Source of the DNA: Azoarcus sp. L1K30
GTDB lineage: Bacteria; Pseudomonadota; Gammaproteobacteria; Burkholderiales; Rhodocyclaceae
Length of the DNA: 64,000 bases
Direction: 5' to 3'
NCBI RefSeq assembly: GCF_018122735.1
Contig: NZ_JAGRRD010000001.1
Coordinates: 3,713,475-3,777,474 of the forward strand
Positions 42,839 through 53,117 of the stretch are shown here, piece after piece. The notes under the pieces are model-generated. The model was not told the origin of the DNA. It saw only the letters and a list, made by a program, of their open reading frames with translations, and did not search any database. Positions within the stretch are counted from its first letter, which is position 1; the number at the start of each line of letters is the position of its first letter. A program made the position numbers and the translations under genes.

Positions 42839-43617
42839 CGGCCCTTGAACACGGGCTTGCGCTTGTTGAGGAAGGCGTCGATCCCTTCGCGGTAGTCGTC
42901 TGTGGCGAGAAAGTCGAAGGCGCTGCGCCTTTCCTGCTCGCTCAGCGCAGGCCCGGTCGTCAGACGTCGCACCCACTGCTTGTGCCATTTCGCCACCAGT
43001 GGCGCGCCGGCGGCAATGCGGGCGGCGGTGGCGAGCGCTTCCGCAAACACGGCTTCGTCGTCGATGACCCGCGTCAACAGTCCTTTGGCGAGGGCTTCGC
43101 GGGCGTCGAGAATGCGCCCTTCGAGCAGGATTTCCAGCACCACCGCGGGCCCGACCAGCGCCAGCAATCCGGCCATTTCACCCGGATACATCGAAAAGCC
43201 GAGCTTGTTGATCGGCGCGCCGAAGCGTGCGGATGCACCGGCGATGCGGATGTCGCAGCAGCCGGCAATCTCCAGTCCGCCGCCAATGCACGCGCCCTGT
43301 ATCGCCGCGATCGTTGGGACGGGGCAATCGCGGATGGCTTGCAGGGCCGCGGCCACCAGTTCTTCGTGGTAGTGCAATGCATCGTCCACCGTGGCACGGA
43401 CGGTCAGGAACTCCTCGATGTCGCCTCCTGCGGCGAAGGCCTTGTCGCCTGCACCGCGCAGAATGATGCAACGCACGCGCTCGTCCTTGGCGCAGCTTTC
43501 CACTGCTGAACGCAGGTCGCGCCACATCGAGGCGTTGACCGCGTTGAGCCGGTCCGGATTGGAGAGGGCAACGGTGGCGATGCCGTCGCCGCAGTTAACA
43601 ACGATCTGACTATCCAT
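42835..43617 (-). CDS. Enoyl-CoA hydratase/isomerase family protein
   Basis: Crotonase-fold protein of 260 aa from ATG 43617. Oxyanion-hole blocks are AFAAGGDIEEF and GACIGGGLEIAGCCDIRIA. The second catalytic region has GFSMYPGEMAGLLALVG in place of the Glu pair of classic hydratases, so the reaction (hydratase, isomerase, hydrolase or decarboxylase) is not certain. It is monocistronic as far as can be seen, and divergent from the DUF485/acetate symporter pair. The stop codon lies in the foldback repeat. Confidence 0.88.
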   Translation of the reverse strand: MDSQIVVNCGDGIATVALSNPDRLNAVNASMWRDLRSAVESCAKDERVRCIILRGAGDKAFAAGGDIEEFLTVRATVDDALHYHEELVAAALQAIRDCPVPTIAAIQGACIGGGLEIAGCCDIRIAGASARFGAPINKLGFSMYPGEMAGLLALVGPAVVLEILLEGRILDAREALAKGLLTRVIDDEAVFAEALATAARIAAGAPLVAKWHKQWVRRLTTGPALSEQERRSAFDFLATDDYREGIDAFLNKRKPVFKGR

Positions 43618-43729
43618 GAAGTATTTGACCCTTGTCAAAGGCACGCATGCGAAACACGGCGAGATTGCGACCTGCCGCGCAGCGTGAGAAATGCCCGCTG
43701 GCTGCGAGGCAGAAAAAAATTTTATTTTT

Positions 43730-43747
43730 CCATACGCAATAGTATGG
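43730..43747. promoter_or_regulatory. Palindrome in the divergent enoyl-CoA hydratase / acetate symporter promoter region
   Basis: Perfect inverted repeat CCATAC-GCAATA-GTATGG, preceded by an AT-rich block. It has the form of a regulator binding site; no regulator gene is adjacent. Confidence 0.45.
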
Positions 43748-43868
43748 AGTCTTGTGAATGATATATCATCCGCCCGATTGGCATGGGTCGCAGAAGACGG
43801 CCCAGCCTTCAGGAGGAGGGTGGAGGAGGCGACGATTTTTTCGTTGCATTCTTGAGGAGGGGTTCCAA

Positions 43869-44189
43869 ATGTCTTCATCTGTCTATGCGCACATCAGGCG
43901 CAATCCGCGCTTTGCGGAACTCGTGGCCAGGCGCACGCGCTTTGCCACGATGCTATCCATTGTGGTGCTGGTGATTTTCTATGGTTTCGTGTTGACGGTG
44001 GCTTTCGCCCCCGAGGTGATTGCAATGCGCCTGTTCGAAGGCAGCAATCTCACCCTCGGTATCGCACTGGGGCTGTTCCAGTTCGCCCTGTTCTGGATCC
44101 TGACGCTGGTCTATGTCCGTCGTGCCAATGGCGAATTCGACGACATCAACAACGAGATCGTCCGTGCGGCGTGGAAGGAAGAAAAATAA
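43869..44189 (+). CDS. DUF485 membrane protein (YjcH-like)
   Basis: Protein of 106 aa with two transmembrane helices ([25 protein letters not shown] and [25 protein letters not shown]) flanked by charged ends. The DUF485 signature [15 protein letters not shown] is near the N-terminus. Its TAATG overlap with the symporter gene mirrors yjcH-actP of E. coli. A helper role for the symporter is likely but unproven. GAGGAGG lies upstream of the ATG. Confidence 0.9.
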   Translation: MSSSVYAHIRRNPRFAELVARRTRFATMLSIVVLVIFYGFVLTVAFAPEVIAMRLFEGSNLTLGIALGLFQFALFWILTLVYVRRANGEFDDINNEIVRAAWKEEK

Positions 44190-45865
44190 TGCGCCCATCC
44201 CTGATCTCCCGCCTGGCAGTTTCGTTTGCCATGTTTGCCGCGTCGGCCGTCGCCGTGGCCGGTCCCGCAGTCGAAGCCACCACCAAGCAGCCGCTCAATC
44301 TGCATGCGATCGCGATGTTCTTCGTCTTCGTGTTGATGACCCTGGGCATTACCTACTGGGCTGCAAGCCGCACCAAGACGACGTCGGACTTCTACACGGC
44401 CGGCGGCGGCATCACCGGCTTCCAGAACGGTCTGGCGATTGCAGGTGACTACATGTCCGCGGCGACGCTGCTCGGCCTGACCGCGATGATGTACATGCAA
44501 GGCGTCGATGCCTACATCTACATGATCGCCTTCTTCGTGGGCTGGCCGATCATCCTGTTCCTGATGGCGGAACGCCTGCGCAACCTGGGCAAGTTCACCT
44601 TCGCCGATATCACCTCCTACCGCCTCAATCAGGGCAAGGTGCGGACCATGGCGGCGATCAGTTCGCTGACCGTGGTGTGCTTCTATCTGGTGGCGCAGAT
44701 GGTGGGTGCGGGTCAGCTGATCAAGCTGCTGTTCGGCCTTGACTACAATGTTGCGCTGTTCGTGGTCGGCGCGCTGATGATGGTGTATGTCACCTTCGGC
44801 GGCATGGTTGCGACCACCTGGGTGCAGATCATCAAGGCCTGTCTGCTGCTGATCGGGGGCACGACGGTGATGCTGCTGGCCTTCAGCCAGTTTGGCTTCA
44901 GCTTCGACGAACTGACCACTCGCGCCATGGAGGTGCATCGTCTGGGAGCCAAACTGCTGGCGCCGGGCAGCCTGCTGGCCGACCCGGTGACCGCCATCTC
45001 GCTCGGTATCGGCCTGATGTTCGGTACGGCGGGACTGCCGCACATCCTGATGCGCTTCTTCACCGTGACCGACGCCAAGGAAGCGCGCAAGTCGGTGCTG
45101 TTCGCCTCCGGCATCGTGGCCTACTTCTTCAACGTCATCGCGCTGATGGGCCTTGCCGCGATCCTGATCGTCGGCCAGAACCCCGAGTACTTCGAAGGCG
45201 GCGTGCTCGGTGGCAAGATCATCGGCGGCAACAACATGGTCGCGATGCATCTGGCGCAGGCGGTGGGCGGCAACCTGCTGCTGGGCTTCCTCTCGGCAGT
45301 GGCATTCGCCACCATCCTGGCGGTGGTGTCTGGTCTGGCGCTGGCCGGTGCATCGGCGATTTCGCATGACATTTACTCGCGTGTGATCATGAAGGGCAAG
45401 GCCTCCGAGACGACGGAGCTGCGCGTGTCGAAGTTCGCCACCATCGGTCTGGGCGTGGTTGCCGTGCTGCTCGGCATGGTGTTCGAGAAGATGAACGTGG
45501 CCTTCATGGTGGCGCTCGCCTTCGGTGTCGCTGCCTCGGCCAACTTCCCGGTGCTGATCATGTCCATGTACTGGAAGGGGCTGACCACGCGGGGTGCACT
45601 GGCGGGCGGCTATCTCGGCCTGTTCAGCGCGGTGGCTTTCGTCGTGCTGTCGAAGTCGGTGTGGGTGGATGTACTGGGTTATGCCTCGCCGATCTTCCCC
45701 TATACCCAGCCGGCACTGTTCTCGATGCCCCTGGCTTTCCTCGCGACGATCATCGTGTCCTTGCTCGACAACAGCGCTGAAGCGCAGAACGAGCGTGAAG
45801 CCTTTGGTGATCAGTACGTCCGTGCACAGACGGGCGTCGGCGCAGCAACGGCCGCTGCACACTGA
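44189..45865 (+). CDS. actP: Cation/acetate symporter ActP
   Basis: Sodium:solute symporter family protein of 558 aa. A cleavable N-terminal segment ([15 protein letters not shown]) precedes about 13 helices. Family blocks include [30 protein letters not shown], and [28 protein letters not shown] in the sodium-site region. It takes up acetate and related short acids, including propionate in some characterised members. A terminator follows at 45913. Confidence 0.93.
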   Translation: MRPSLISRLAVSFAMFAASAVAVAGPAVEATTKQPLNLHAIAMFFVFVLMTLGITYWAASRTKTTSDFYTAGGGITGFQNGLAIAGDYMSAATLLGLTAMMYMQGVDAYIYMIAFFVGWPIILFLMAERLRNLGKFTFADITSYRLNQGKVRTMAAISSLTVVCFYLVAQMVGAGQLIKLLFGLDYNVALFVVGALMMVYVTFGGMVATTWVQIIKACLLLIGGTTVMLLAFSQFGFSFDELTTRAMEVHRLGAKLLAPGSLLADPVTAISLGIGLMFGTAGLPHILMRFFTVTDAKEARKSVLFASGIVAYFFNVIALMGLAAILIVGQNPEYFEGGVLGGKIIGGNNMVAMHLAQAVGGNLLLGFLSAVAFATILAVVSGLALAGASAISHDIYSRVIMKGKASETTELRVSKFATIGLGVVAVLLGMVFEKMNVAFMVALAFGVAASANFPVLIMSMYWKGLTTRGALAGGYLGLFSAVAFVVLSKSVWVDVLGYASPIFPYTQPALFSMPLAFLATIIVSLLDNSAEAQNEREAFGDQYVRAQTGVGAATAAAH

Positions 45866-45912
45866 TCCGTCTGCTGCCTGAGCGCGTCCAATCGAAGACG
45901 CAACCCGGTACA

Positions 45913-45949
45913 AACCCCGTTCGGCGCTCGGTCGCCGGACGGGTTTTTT
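45913..45949 (+). terminator. Terminator after actP
   Basis: An 11-bp stem (CCCGTTCGGCG / CGCCGGACGGG, one G-T pair) with a 6-nt loop is extended by AA/TT and followed by a run of six T. It begins about 50 bp after the actP stop. Confidence 0.85.
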
Positions 45950-46016
45950 GCATTTCCAGGGATCGAATGGGGCGATTGGTGATCCAACCCCAACACTGAA
46001 TGACCCGGAGAGCGAG

Positions 46017-47438
46017 ATGAGCGCAATGCGTGTCGAGACGGATTCCATGGGGCCGGTCGAAGTGGCCGGAGACCGTTACTGGGGGGCCCAGACGCAGCGC
46101 TCGCTGCAGTACTTCGAGATCGGCACCGATCGTTTCTGCTGGCAACGGCCGATGATCCGCGCACTGGGCCTGCTGAAGAAGGCGGCCGCCGAGGCCAATG
46201 TCGCGCTCGGCGAGTTGGCGCCCGACCTTGGTGCGCTGATCGTGCGCGCCGCCGACGAAGTGATCGAGGGCCGGCTCGACGATCACTTTCCGCTGGTCGT
46301 GTTCCAGACGGGCTCGGGCACGCAGTCGAACATGAATGCGAACGAAGTCATCGCCAATCGCGCGATCGAGATGGCGGGGGGCATGCTCGGCAGCAAGATG
46401 CCGGTACATCCCAACGACCATGTGAATCGGGGGCAGTCTTCGAATGACACCTTTCCGACGGCCATGCATGTTGCGATCGTCGGCGAGCTCCACGCCCGGC
46501 TGCTTCCCGCGCTGGATCGACTGTGCGATACGCTGGCGGCGCGGGCGGCATTGTTCGGCGATGTCATCAAGACCGGGCGCACGCATCTGCAGGACGCCAC
46601 GCCGATCACGCTGGGCCAGGAGATCGGCGCCTGGGTCAGCCAGATCGATTTCGGCGTGGAAGCGGTTCGCTCCGCCTTGCCCGGTCTGCACGCACTTGCC
46701 ATTGGTGGAACGGCCGTGGGAACGGGGCTCAATGCCCATCCGCGCTTTGGCGCCATGGCGGCCGAGCGCCTGGCGCGGCTCACCGCCCACCCTTTCGTCA
46801 GTGCGCCCGACCGCTTCTTCGCATTGGCCGCGCATGACGCGCTGGTGCAGACCTCGGCCGCATTGCGCACGCTCGCCGGCGGTCTGATGAAAATGGCCAA
46901 TGACGTGCGCTGGCTGGCGAGCGGGCCGCGTGGCGGGATTGGCGAGTTGCATATTCCCGAGAACGAGCCGGGGTCGTCGATTATGCCCGGGAAGGTGAAT
47001 CCGACCCAGTGCGAGGCGCTCACCATGGTGTGTGCACAGGTGTTCGGCAATGACGCGACGGTGGCCTTTGCCGGCACCCAGGGCAATTTCCAGCTTAATG
47101 TGTACAAGCCGGTGATGGCGCACAACGTGCTGGAGAGCATCGCGCTCCTGGCCGATGCTTCCGACTCGTTCGAGCGCCACTGCGCACGCGGAATCGAGCC
47201 CGACCGCAAACGTATCCGCGAACACCTCGATGCCAACCTGATGCTGGTGACGGCGCTCAATCGCCATATCGGCTACGACCGTGCGGCGGAGATTGCCAAA
47301 CGTGCTCAGCGGGACGGGCTGGGGCTGCGCGACGCAGCGATTGCCAGTGGCCACGTGAGTGCGGATGAGTACGATCGCTGGGTGGTGCCGGCAGCGATGA
47401 CGCGGTCGTCGGTGGAGGACGACGACGCTTCGCGGTGA
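46017..47438 (+). CDS. fumC: Fumarate hydratase class II
   Basis: Iron-independent fumarase of 473 aa, citric acid cycle. Family signature loops are present: [21 protein letters not shown] (fumarase, not aspartase, wording), [38 protein letters not shown] and [13 protein letters not shown] with the catalytic Ser. ATG 46017 follows GGAG. In cells degrading propionate through succinyl-CoA it would act downstream of the mutase. Confidence 0.96.
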   Translation: MSAMRVETDSMGPVEVAGDRYWGAQTQRSLQYFEIGTDRFCWQRPMIRALGLLKKAAAEANVALGELAPDLGALIVRAADEVIEGRLDDHFPLVVFQTGSGTQSNMNANEVIANRAIEMAGGMLGSKMPVHPNDHVNRGQSSNDTFPTAMHVAIVGELHARLLPALDRLCDTLAARAALFGDVIKTGRTHLQDATPITLGQEIGAWVSQIDFGVEAVRSALPGLHALAIGGTAVGTGLNAHPRFGAMAAERLARLTAHPFVSAPDRFFALAAHDALVQTSAALRTLAGGLMKMANDVRWLASGPRGGIGELHIPENEPGSSIMPGKVNPTQCEALTMVCAQVFGNDATVAFAGTQGNFQLNVYKPVMAHNVLESIALLADASDSFERHCARGIEPDRKRIREHLDANLMLVTALNRHIGYDRAAEIAKRAQRDGLGLRDAAIASGHVSADEYDRWVVPAAMTRSSVEDDDASR

Positions 47439-47499
47439 TAGACTCGGACGCACTGCCCAGCCGATGCGCATGGCCTCGGCGGTCGGGTCTGGAGTGATC

Positions 47500-48789
47500 G
47501 TGAGCCTGCTCAACAATATCCTCGTCATCTGCGTGCTGATTGCCGTCAGCGCCTTCTTTTCCATCTCCGAGATTTCGCTGGCGGCGGCGAACAAGAACAA
47601 GCTGCGGCAGATGGCCGACGGCGGCGATCCCGATGCGCCGCGGGTGCTGCAGTTGCAGAGCAGCCCGGGGAATTACTTCACCGTGGTCCAGATCGGCCTC
47701 AATGCGGTGGCCATTCTGGGCGGGATCGTCGGTGAGCAGGCCCTGTCGCCTCATGTCGAAGCGGCCTTGCGCTCGATCCATGATGGCGCAATGGTGGGAA
47801 GCATCAGTTTCATCATCGCCTTCGTTGCCGTAACGTCGTCCTTCGTGCTGTTCGCCGATCTGATGCCGAAGCGGCTGGCCATGGTCGAGCCCGAGCGCAT
47901 TGCCGTCGCCATCGTCGGGCCGATGTTGCTGTGCATGCGGGTGTTTGCGCCGCTGGTGTGGGTGTTCAACGGATTGGCCAATCGTCTCTTTCGCGCCTTG
48001 GGCATCTCCGGTGAGCGGATCGAGCGCATCACGGCCGCCGACATCGTGGCGATGGCAGATGCGGGCGCACAGGCGGGCGGCGTGTTGCGCCAGGAGCAGC
48101 ACCTGATCCGTAATGTGTTCGAGCTCGATTCGCGCTTCGTGCCGTCGGCCATGACCTCGCGTGAGAGCATCGTTTTTCTCAGCCTGGGTGAAACCGAGGA
48201 CAGTATCCGGCGCAAGATCGCCGAGCATCCGCACGGCAAGTTTCCGGTGTGCGAGCACTCCATTGACAGCGTCATCGGCTATGTCGATGCCAAGGACATC
48301 CTGCCCCGCATCCTGCAGGGTCTGGAACTGTCACTGCGAACGCAGCCCATCGTGCGCAAGGTACTGGTGTTGCCCGATACCCTGACCCTGTTCGAAGCAC
48401 TCGAGCAGTTTCGCGACGCCAAGGAAGACTTCGCCCTCATCGTCAACGAGTATGCGCTGGTCGTCGGGCTATTGTCGTTGCAGGACGTGATGAACACGGT
48501 GATGGGCGATCTTGGCAGTCCCTTCCAGGAAGAGCTCATCGTGCGTCGCGACGACAATTCGTGGCTGATCGATGGCGTGACGCCGATCGAAGACGTCATG
48601 CAGGCGCTGGACATCGCGGTATTCGAAGGTTTCGAAAACTATGAAACCATTGCCGGCTTCCTGATGTACCGCCTGCGCAAGGTCCCGAAACGCACTGACA
48701 GTGTGGTGTATGGCGGCTACAAGTTCGAAGTCGTCGATATCGACAATTACCGTATCGACCAGGTGCTGGTGACACGGGACGCGGGCTGA
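47500..48789 (+). CDS. CNNM/CBS-domain membrane protein (hemolysin family, YtfL-like)
   Basis: Protein of about 429 aa from GTG 47500, which has GGAG 6 nt upstream and gives VSLLNNILVICVLIAVSAFF; ATG 47464 is in frame. The N-terminal DUF21/CNNM domain (about 4 helices, with SEISLAAANKNKLRQMA) is followed by a pair of CBS domains (about 200-330) and a CorC-type C-terminal domain (DDNSWLIDGVTPIEDVM). The family is linked to divalent-cation or polyamine export. The old haemolysin name is misleading. Confidence 0.87.
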   Translation: MSLLNNILVICVLIAVSAFFSISEISLAAANKNKLRQMADGGDPDAPRVLQLQSSPGNYFTVVQIGLNAVAILGGIVGEQALSPHVEAALRSIHDGAMVGSISFIIAFVAVTSSFVLFADLMPKRLAMVEPERIAVAIVGPMLLCMRVFAPLVWVFNGLANRLFRALGISGERIERITAADIVAMADAGAQAGGVLRQEQHLIRNVFELDSRFVPSAMTSRESIVFLSLGETEDSIRRKIAEHPHGKFPVCEHSIDSVIGYVDAKDILPRILQGLELSLRTQPIVRKVLVLPDTLTLFEALEQFRDAKEDFALIVNEYALVVGLLSLQDVMNTVMGDLGSPFQEELIVRRDDNSWLIDGVTPIEDVMQALDIAVFEGFENYETIAGFLMYRLRKVPKRTDSVVYGGYKFEVVDIDNYRIDQVLVTRDAG

Positions 48790-48798
48790 ACGTCGGCG

Positions 48799-49470
48799 TC
48801 AGGCTGCGCGGTTGCGCGCCTCGGCAATGCGGGCAAGCGCCTCGCGCCCGCTGCGGATGTGTGCGCGCATGTGCAATTCGGCCGCATCGGCATCGCGGGC
48901 AGAGAGCGCATCGAGGATCGCGCGGTGTTCGGCGAGGGACTGCTCAAGGCGCCCGTCGGAGAACAGCGAATGATGGCGTGACAGCTTGATGACCTTGCGC
49001 AGGTCTTCGATGACGTGCTGCAGCCAGCGATTGTCGGCGATGCCTTGCAATGTGTGGTGGAAGGCCTGGTTGGCCTCGAAGAAGCGGTCGATGTCGCGTG
49101 CGTCCGCGGCACGCTCCAGATCGGCATGAATGTGCTTCAGCGTCGCGAGTTCGGATTCTGTGGCGCGGGTGGCAGAAATGCGCGCGCATTCGCCCTCGAG
49201 CATCGCCATGACCTTGAACACTTCGTCCAGATCGCGTTCGGAAATCTCGGTCACATAGCAGCCCCGGCGCGGCTTGAGCGTGACCAGGCCTTCGGATGCC
49301 AGTACTTTGAGCGCTTCGCGCAGCGGCGTCCGGGAGATGCCGTAATCCTCGGCCAGCGCCTGCTCGTCCACCCATGTGCCCGGCTTCAGTTCATGCGCGA
49401 AGATGCGTTGCCGCAATCGTTCTGCAACTTCCTGGTACAGCGCAAGCGGGGCGATACGGGATGCGGTCAT
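48799..49470 (-). CDS. GntR-family transcriptional regulator, FCD subgroup
   Basis: Protein of 223 aa from ATG 49470. The N-terminal winged helix-turn-helix (LYQEVAERLRQRIFAHELKPGTWVDEQALAEDYGISRTPLREALKVLASEGLVTL) is followed by an all-helical FCD ligand domain with metal-site residues (D and H in RFFEANQAFHHTL, and AEHRAILDAL). FCD regulators bind small acids. It is divergent from the methylmalonyl-CoA mutase operon, so propionate or methylcitrate-type ligands are plausible by position. Confidence 0.9.
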   Translation of the reverse strand: MTASRIAPLALYQEVAERLRQRIFAHELKPGTWVDEQALAEDYGISRTPLREALKVLASEGLVTLKPRRGCYVTEISERDLDEVFKVMAMLEGECARISATRATESELATLKHIHADLERAADARDIDRFFEANQAFHHTLQGIADNRWLQHVIEDLRKVIKLSRHHSLFSDGRLEQSLAEHRAILDALSARDADAAELHMRAHIRSGREALARIAEARNRAA

Positions 49471-49538
49471 GGTGCTGAAGGATCTCCTTGGGTGAGGAGC
49501 ATAGCTGCTTTTTGCTATTGTCCCTACCCATTGCATTC

Positions 49539-49550
49539 ATAATTATGGAT
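49539..49550 (+). promoter_or_regulatory. Candidate GntR operator before mcm
   Basis: ATAATTATGGAT, inside the palindrome CATAATTATG, lies 69 bp before the GntR start codon. The same 12 bases recur before the epimerase-like gene at 62.46 kb. Confidence 0.5.
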
Positions 49551-49589
49551 AAAGTATTATTCTGCGTGTAGAACAAGTCAACTTCCTTA

Positions 49590-49652
49590 GCGCGGCGTAG
49601 CATGGGAGGCTTCGGGTGAGAACCTGAAGAACATGAGAGGGATACGCCGCGC
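49590..49652 (+). ncRNA. Structured leader upstream of methylmalonyl-CoA mutase, unknown class
   Basis: A perfect 10-bp closing stem (GCGCGGCGTA / TACGCCGCGC) encloses a 7-bp hairpin (CTTCGGG / CCTGAAG, one G-T pair) and purine-rich strands with GGGAGG and GAGAGGG. This two-helix junction looks like a regulatory RNA. It does not match the cobalamin, TPP, glycine or SAM riboswitch cores I know. Confidence 0.4.
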
Positions 49653-49666
49653 AGTGGAGCGCCGGC

Positions 49667-49693
49667 GACCGCCCGCAATGATTGCGGGCGGTC
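49667..49693 (+). terminator. Strong hairpin in the mcm leader (terminator or attenuator candidate)
   Basis: A perfect 12-bp stem (GACCGCCCGCAA / TTGCGGGCGGTC) with a 3-nt loop lies 81 bp before the mutase ATG. No T run follows, so intrinsic termination is uncertain. Confidence 0.45.
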
Positions 49694-49774
49694 TCGTCGT
49701 CGCGTCAAAGCTGCTGCAACTTCGCCAAGCAACGCAATGCCGCTTTCACGGCCAATGTGTCAGAGAGGTTTTTC

Positions 49775-51940
49775 ATGTCGAACGCCAACGAGCCCACCTA
49801 TTCCCAGCCCAGCCTGGACGCCTGGACCAAGGCCGCATCCAAGCATGCCCCCGAAGGCGATGTGACCAAGCTGAACTGGACGACGCCGGAAGGGCTTACG
49901 GTCAAGCCGCTCTACACCGCGGCCGATATCGAGGGCCTGAAGCACGCCGACACGCTGCCGGGTTTCGAGCCCTTTTTACGCGGGCCGCAGCCGACGATGT
50001 ATGCGGTGAAGCCGTGGACCATTCGTCAGTACGCTGGCTTCTCCACCGCAGAGGCGTCGAATGCGTTTTACCGCAAGGCGCTGGCTGCAGGTGGCCAAGG
50101 CGTGTCGGTGGCTTTCGATCTGGCCACCCATCGCGGCTACGACTCGGACAATCCGCGCGTGCTCGGCGACGTCGGCAAGGCCGGCGTGGCGATCGACTCG
50201 GTCGAAGACATGAAGATCCTGTTCGACAGCATTCCGCTGGACAAGGTCTCCGTGTCGATGACGATGAATGGCGCGGTGTTGCCGATTCTGGCCGGTTACA
50301 TCGTGGCGGCCGAGGAGCAGGGCGTGCCGCAGGAGAAACTGTCGGGGACCATCCAGAACGACATCCTCAAGGAGTTCATGGTCCGCAACACCTATATCTA
50401 TCCGCCGACGCCGTCGATGAAGATCATCGCCGACATCTTCGGCTACACCGCGCAGCACATGCCCAAGTTCAACTCGATCTCGATCTCGGGCTACCACATC
50501 CAGGAGGCGGGGGCGAACCAGGCCATCGAACTCGCCTTCACCCTGGCAGACGGCATGGAATACGTGCGCACGGGCATCAACAGCGGCATGGACGTCGACA
50601 CCTTTGCGGGCCGCCTGTCCTTCTTCTGGGCGGTGGGCATGAACTTCTACCTTGAGATCGCCAAGATGCGCGCCGCGCGTCTGCTGTGGTGGCGGATCAT
50701 GAAGCAGTTCAACCCCAAGAGCCCGAAGTCGATGATGCTGCGCACGCACAGTCAGACCTCCGGCTGGTCGCTCACCGAGCAAGACCCGTACAACAACGTC
50801 GTGCGCACCACCATCGAGGCGATGGCGGCGGTGTTCGGCGGTACCCAGTCGCTGCACACCAACGCGCTCGATGAGGCGATCGCACTGCCGACCGAGTTCT
50901 CGGCGCGTATCGCCCGCAATACCCAGATCATCATCCAGGAAGAGACCCACATCTGTAACGTGGTCGACCCCTGGGCGGGCTCCTACATGATGGAAAAGCT
51001 TACCCAGGACATGGCCGACAAGGCCTGGGCACTGATCGAGGAGATCGAGTCCATGGGGGGCATGACCAAGGCGGTCGAGTCGGGCTGGGCGAAGATGAAG
51101 GTCGAGGAGTGCGCGGCCGACAAGCAGGCCCGCATCGATTCGGGCAAGGACGTGATTGTCGGCGTCAACAAGTACAAGCTCGACAAGGAAGACCCGATCG
51201 ACATCCTCGACATCGACAACCATGCGGTGCGCGAGTCGCAGGTGGCGCGTCTGGCCAAGATCCGCGCCAGCCGCGACGGTGCGGCGGTGCAGGCGGCGCT
51301 CGATGCGCTGACGCGTTGTGCAGAGACCGGCGAGGGCAATCTGCTTGATCTCGCAGTCAAGGCGGTGCGTCTGCGCGCCACGGTGGGCGAGGTCTCTGAC
51401 GCGCTGGAGAAGGTCTTCGGCCGTTACCGTGCCAACCCCCAAGCCGTGTCCGGTGTCTATGGTGCCGTGGTGGAAAACGACAGCGACTGGAAAGAGCTCA
51501 AGGCCGACATCGAAGCCTTCGTGGCGGAAGAGGGCCGTCGGCCGCGCATCATGATCGCCAAGCTCGGCCAGGACGGTCACGACCGTGGCGCCAAGGTGGT
51601 GGCATCGGCCTTCGCCGATCTCGGGTTCGATATCGACGTCGGGCCGCTGTTCCAGACCCCGGAGGAGGTCGCGCGCCATGCGGTCGAGAACGACGTGCAT
51701 GCGGTGGGCTGCTCCAGCCTCGCCGCCGGGCACAAGACGCTGGTGCCTGCGGTCATCAACGGATTGCGTGAACAGGGCGCCGACGACATCATCGTCTTCG
51801 TCGGCGGGGTGATTCCGGCGCAGGACTACGACACGCTGTATGCTGCCGGTGCCAAGGGCATCTTCGGACCGGGTACGCCGATCCAGAAGTCTGCGCGCGA
51901 AGTGCTCAAGCAGATCCGCGCAGCACGGGCCAAGGCCTGA
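49775..51940 (+). CDS. scpA: Methylmalonyl-CoA mutase (adenosylcobalamin-dependent)
   Basis: Interconverts methylmalonyl-CoA and succinyl-CoA; 721 aa, the single large-subunit form. The TIM-barrel domain holds the substrate-contact stretch [27 protein letters not shown]. The C-terminal B12-binding domain has [11 protein letters not shown], in which DGHDRG (DxHxxG) supplies the cobalt ligand. ATG 49775 follows GAGAGG. It starts the operon mcm-meaB-pccB-pccA for propionyl-CoA breakdown. The closest relatives by motif are homodimeric enzymes; I see no separate small subunit. Confidence 0.97.
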   Translation: MSNANEPTYSQPSLDAWTKAASKHAPEGDVTKLNWTTPEGLTVKPLYTAADIEGLKHADTLPGFEPFLRGPQPTMYAVKPWTIRQYAGFSTAEASNAFYRKALAAGGQGVSVAFDLATHRGYDSDNPRVLGDVGKAGVAIDSVEDMKILFDSIPLDKVSVSMTMNGAVLPILAGYIVAAEEQGVPQEKLSGTIQNDILKEFMVRNTYIYPPTPSMKIIADIFGYTAQHMPKFNSISISGYHIQEAGANQAIELAFTLADGMEYVRTGINSGMDVDTFAGRLSFFWAVGMNFYLEIAKMRAARLLWWRIMKQFNPKSPKSMMLRTHSQTSGWSLTEQDPYNNVVRTTIEAMAAVFGGTQSLHTNALDEAIALPTEFSARIARNTQIIIQEETHICNVVDPWAGSYMMEKLTQDMADKAWALIEEIESMGGMTKAVESGWAKMKVEECAADKQARIDSGKDVIVGVNKYKLDKEDPIDILDIDNHAVRESQVARLAKIRASRDGAAVQAALDALTRCAETGEGNLLDLAVKAVRLRATVGEVSDALEKVFGRYRANPQAVSGVYGAVVENDSDWKELKADIEAFVAEEGRRPRIMIAKLGQDGHDRGAKVVASAFADLGFDIDVGPLFQTPEEVARHAVENDVHAVGCSSLAAGHKTLVPAVINGLREQGADDIIVFVGGVIPAQDYDTLYAAGAKGIFGPGTPIQKSAREVLKQIRAARAKA

Positions 51941-51951
51941 TTGCCGCAGGC

Positions 51952-51981
51952 AGGGGCGGCGGCTTGAGGGTCGCCGCCCCT
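51952..51981 (+). repeat. Intercistronic hairpin between mcm and meaB
   Basis: A perfect 10-bp GC stem (AGGGGCGGCG / CGCCGCCCCT) with a 10-nt loop starts 11 nt after the mutase stop. It lacks a T run. It may stabilise the upstream mRNA end or lower downstream expression. Confidence 0.6.
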
Positions 51982-52021
51982 GTCTGTGTCCGTCACTTCG
52001 ACTGAATTCCATTCGCGTTCG

Positions 52022-53032
52022 ATGACCGTCTCCGAAAACCCGTTCTCGCAGGCCGCCCTGAATGAAGCCATCGATCATGAACTGGTCGATGGCGTGCTTG
52101 CGCGCAAGCTGCGGCCGCTGGCGAAGACCATCACCCTGATCGAGTCCCAGCGCGAGGATCACAAGCTGCGCGCGCGCGCCGTGCTCGAGGCCTTGCTGCC
52201 CCATACGGGCAAGGCCATCCGGGTCGGGATTTCAGGGGTGCCGGGGGTGGGCAAATCCACCTTCATCGAATGCCTCGGCATGTATCTCATCGAGCAGGGC
52301 ATGCGTGTCGCCGTGCTTGCGGTGGACCCTTCGTCGTCCGTGTCGGGGGGCTCCATTCTCGGCGACAAGACGCGCATGGAGCACCTGAGCCAGAACCCGG
52401 CCGCCTACATTCGCCCCAGCCCTTCGGCCTGCAGTCTTGGCGGCGTGGCTGAAAAGACCCGCGAAACCATGCTGGTGTGCGAGGCGGCGGGCTACGACGT
52501 CATCATCGTCGAAACCGTTGGGGTCGGTCAGTCCGAGACCGCGGTGGCCGGCATGACCGATATCTTCTGCCTGCTGCAACTGCCCAACGCCGGTGACGAC
52601 CTGCAGGCGATCAAGAAGGGCATCATGGAGATTGCCGACCTGATCGTCATCAACAAGGCAGACATCGATCCCGCTGCCGCAATGCGGGCGAAATCGCAGA
52701 TCAAGACCGCGCTGCACATGTTGCGCCCGATGAGCCAGAACTGGACCGTGCCTGTCATTACGCTGTCGGCGCTCAAGCGTGAAGGCGTGGCCGAATTCTG
52801 GGAGCAGGTCGTGCGTTACCGCGATACCTTGAGCAGGTCCGGCGAGTTTGAGGCCAAGCGCAGGCATCAGGCTCTGGCCTGGATGTGGGACATGATCGAC
52901 GCCGGGCTGCGCAGCCGTTTTCGCAGCCACCCGCGCGTCAAGGGCGAATTGCCTCAACTGGCAAGCGCAGTCGAGCAGGGGGCGACCACGCCGTCGGCCG
53001 CCGCACTACGCCTGCTGGGGTATCTGAACTGA
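52022..53032 (+). CDS. meaB: Methylmalonyl-CoA mutase-associated GTPase MeaB
   Basis: G3E-family GTPase of about 336 aa (ATG 52022; GTG 51986 also in frame). Walker [10 protein letters not shown] is at about residues 70-80. Then come [18 protein letters not shown], the Mg/base-stacking ETVGVGQSE, and the G4 motif VINKADID. MeaB loads adenosylcobalamin into the mutase and protects it from inactivation. Its place directly after mcm supports this role. Confidence 0.94.
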   Translation: MTVSENPFSQAALNEAIDHELVDGVLARKLRPLAKTITLIESQREDHKLRARAVLEALLPHTGKAIRVGISGVPGVGKSTFIECLGMYLIEQGMRVAVLAVDPSSSVSGGSILGDKTRMEHLSQNPAAYIRPSPSACSLGGVAEKTRETMLVCEAAGYDVIIVETVGVGQSETAVAGMTDIFCLLQLPNAGDDLQAIKKGIMEIADLIVINKADIDPAAAMRAKSQIKTALHMLRPMSQNWTVPVITLSALKREGVAEFWEQVVRYRDTLSRSGEFEAKRRHQALAWMWDMIDAGLRSRFRSHPRVKGELPQLASAVEQGATTPSAAALRLLGYLN

Positions 53033-53117
53033 AGCACCGGAATTACGCAGCACCGAATTGCCCGCTCACCACGTTGTCGTGGTGGGGGACACAGAAAACC
53101 CGTTAAGGAGGTCATCA

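Larger units (their letters stand above)
49471..49774. other. 304-bp control region between the GntR gene and methylmalonyl-CoA mutase
   Basis: No gene is supported here. It holds a palindromic AT-rich motif at 49539-49550, a structured segment at 49590-49652 and a strong inverted repeat at 49667-49693, each listed separately. A short open frame running from about 49633 into the mutase gene lacks a ribosome-binding site and is not called. Confidence 0.6.

Noticed and set aside
44111-46048. Minus-strand open frame of 645 aa
   Set aside because: It is antisense to actP and DUF485; His/Gln/Arg-rich without recognisable domains.
49590-49774. Cobalamin riboswitch before the B12-dependent mutase
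   Set aside because: No B12 box or other conserved core could be found on the plus strand, and the stems do not match that fold.
49976-52204. Minus-strand open frame of 742 aa
   Set aside because: It is antisense to the mutase gene, whose motifs and ribosome-binding site are clear. The composition is that of a shadow frame.
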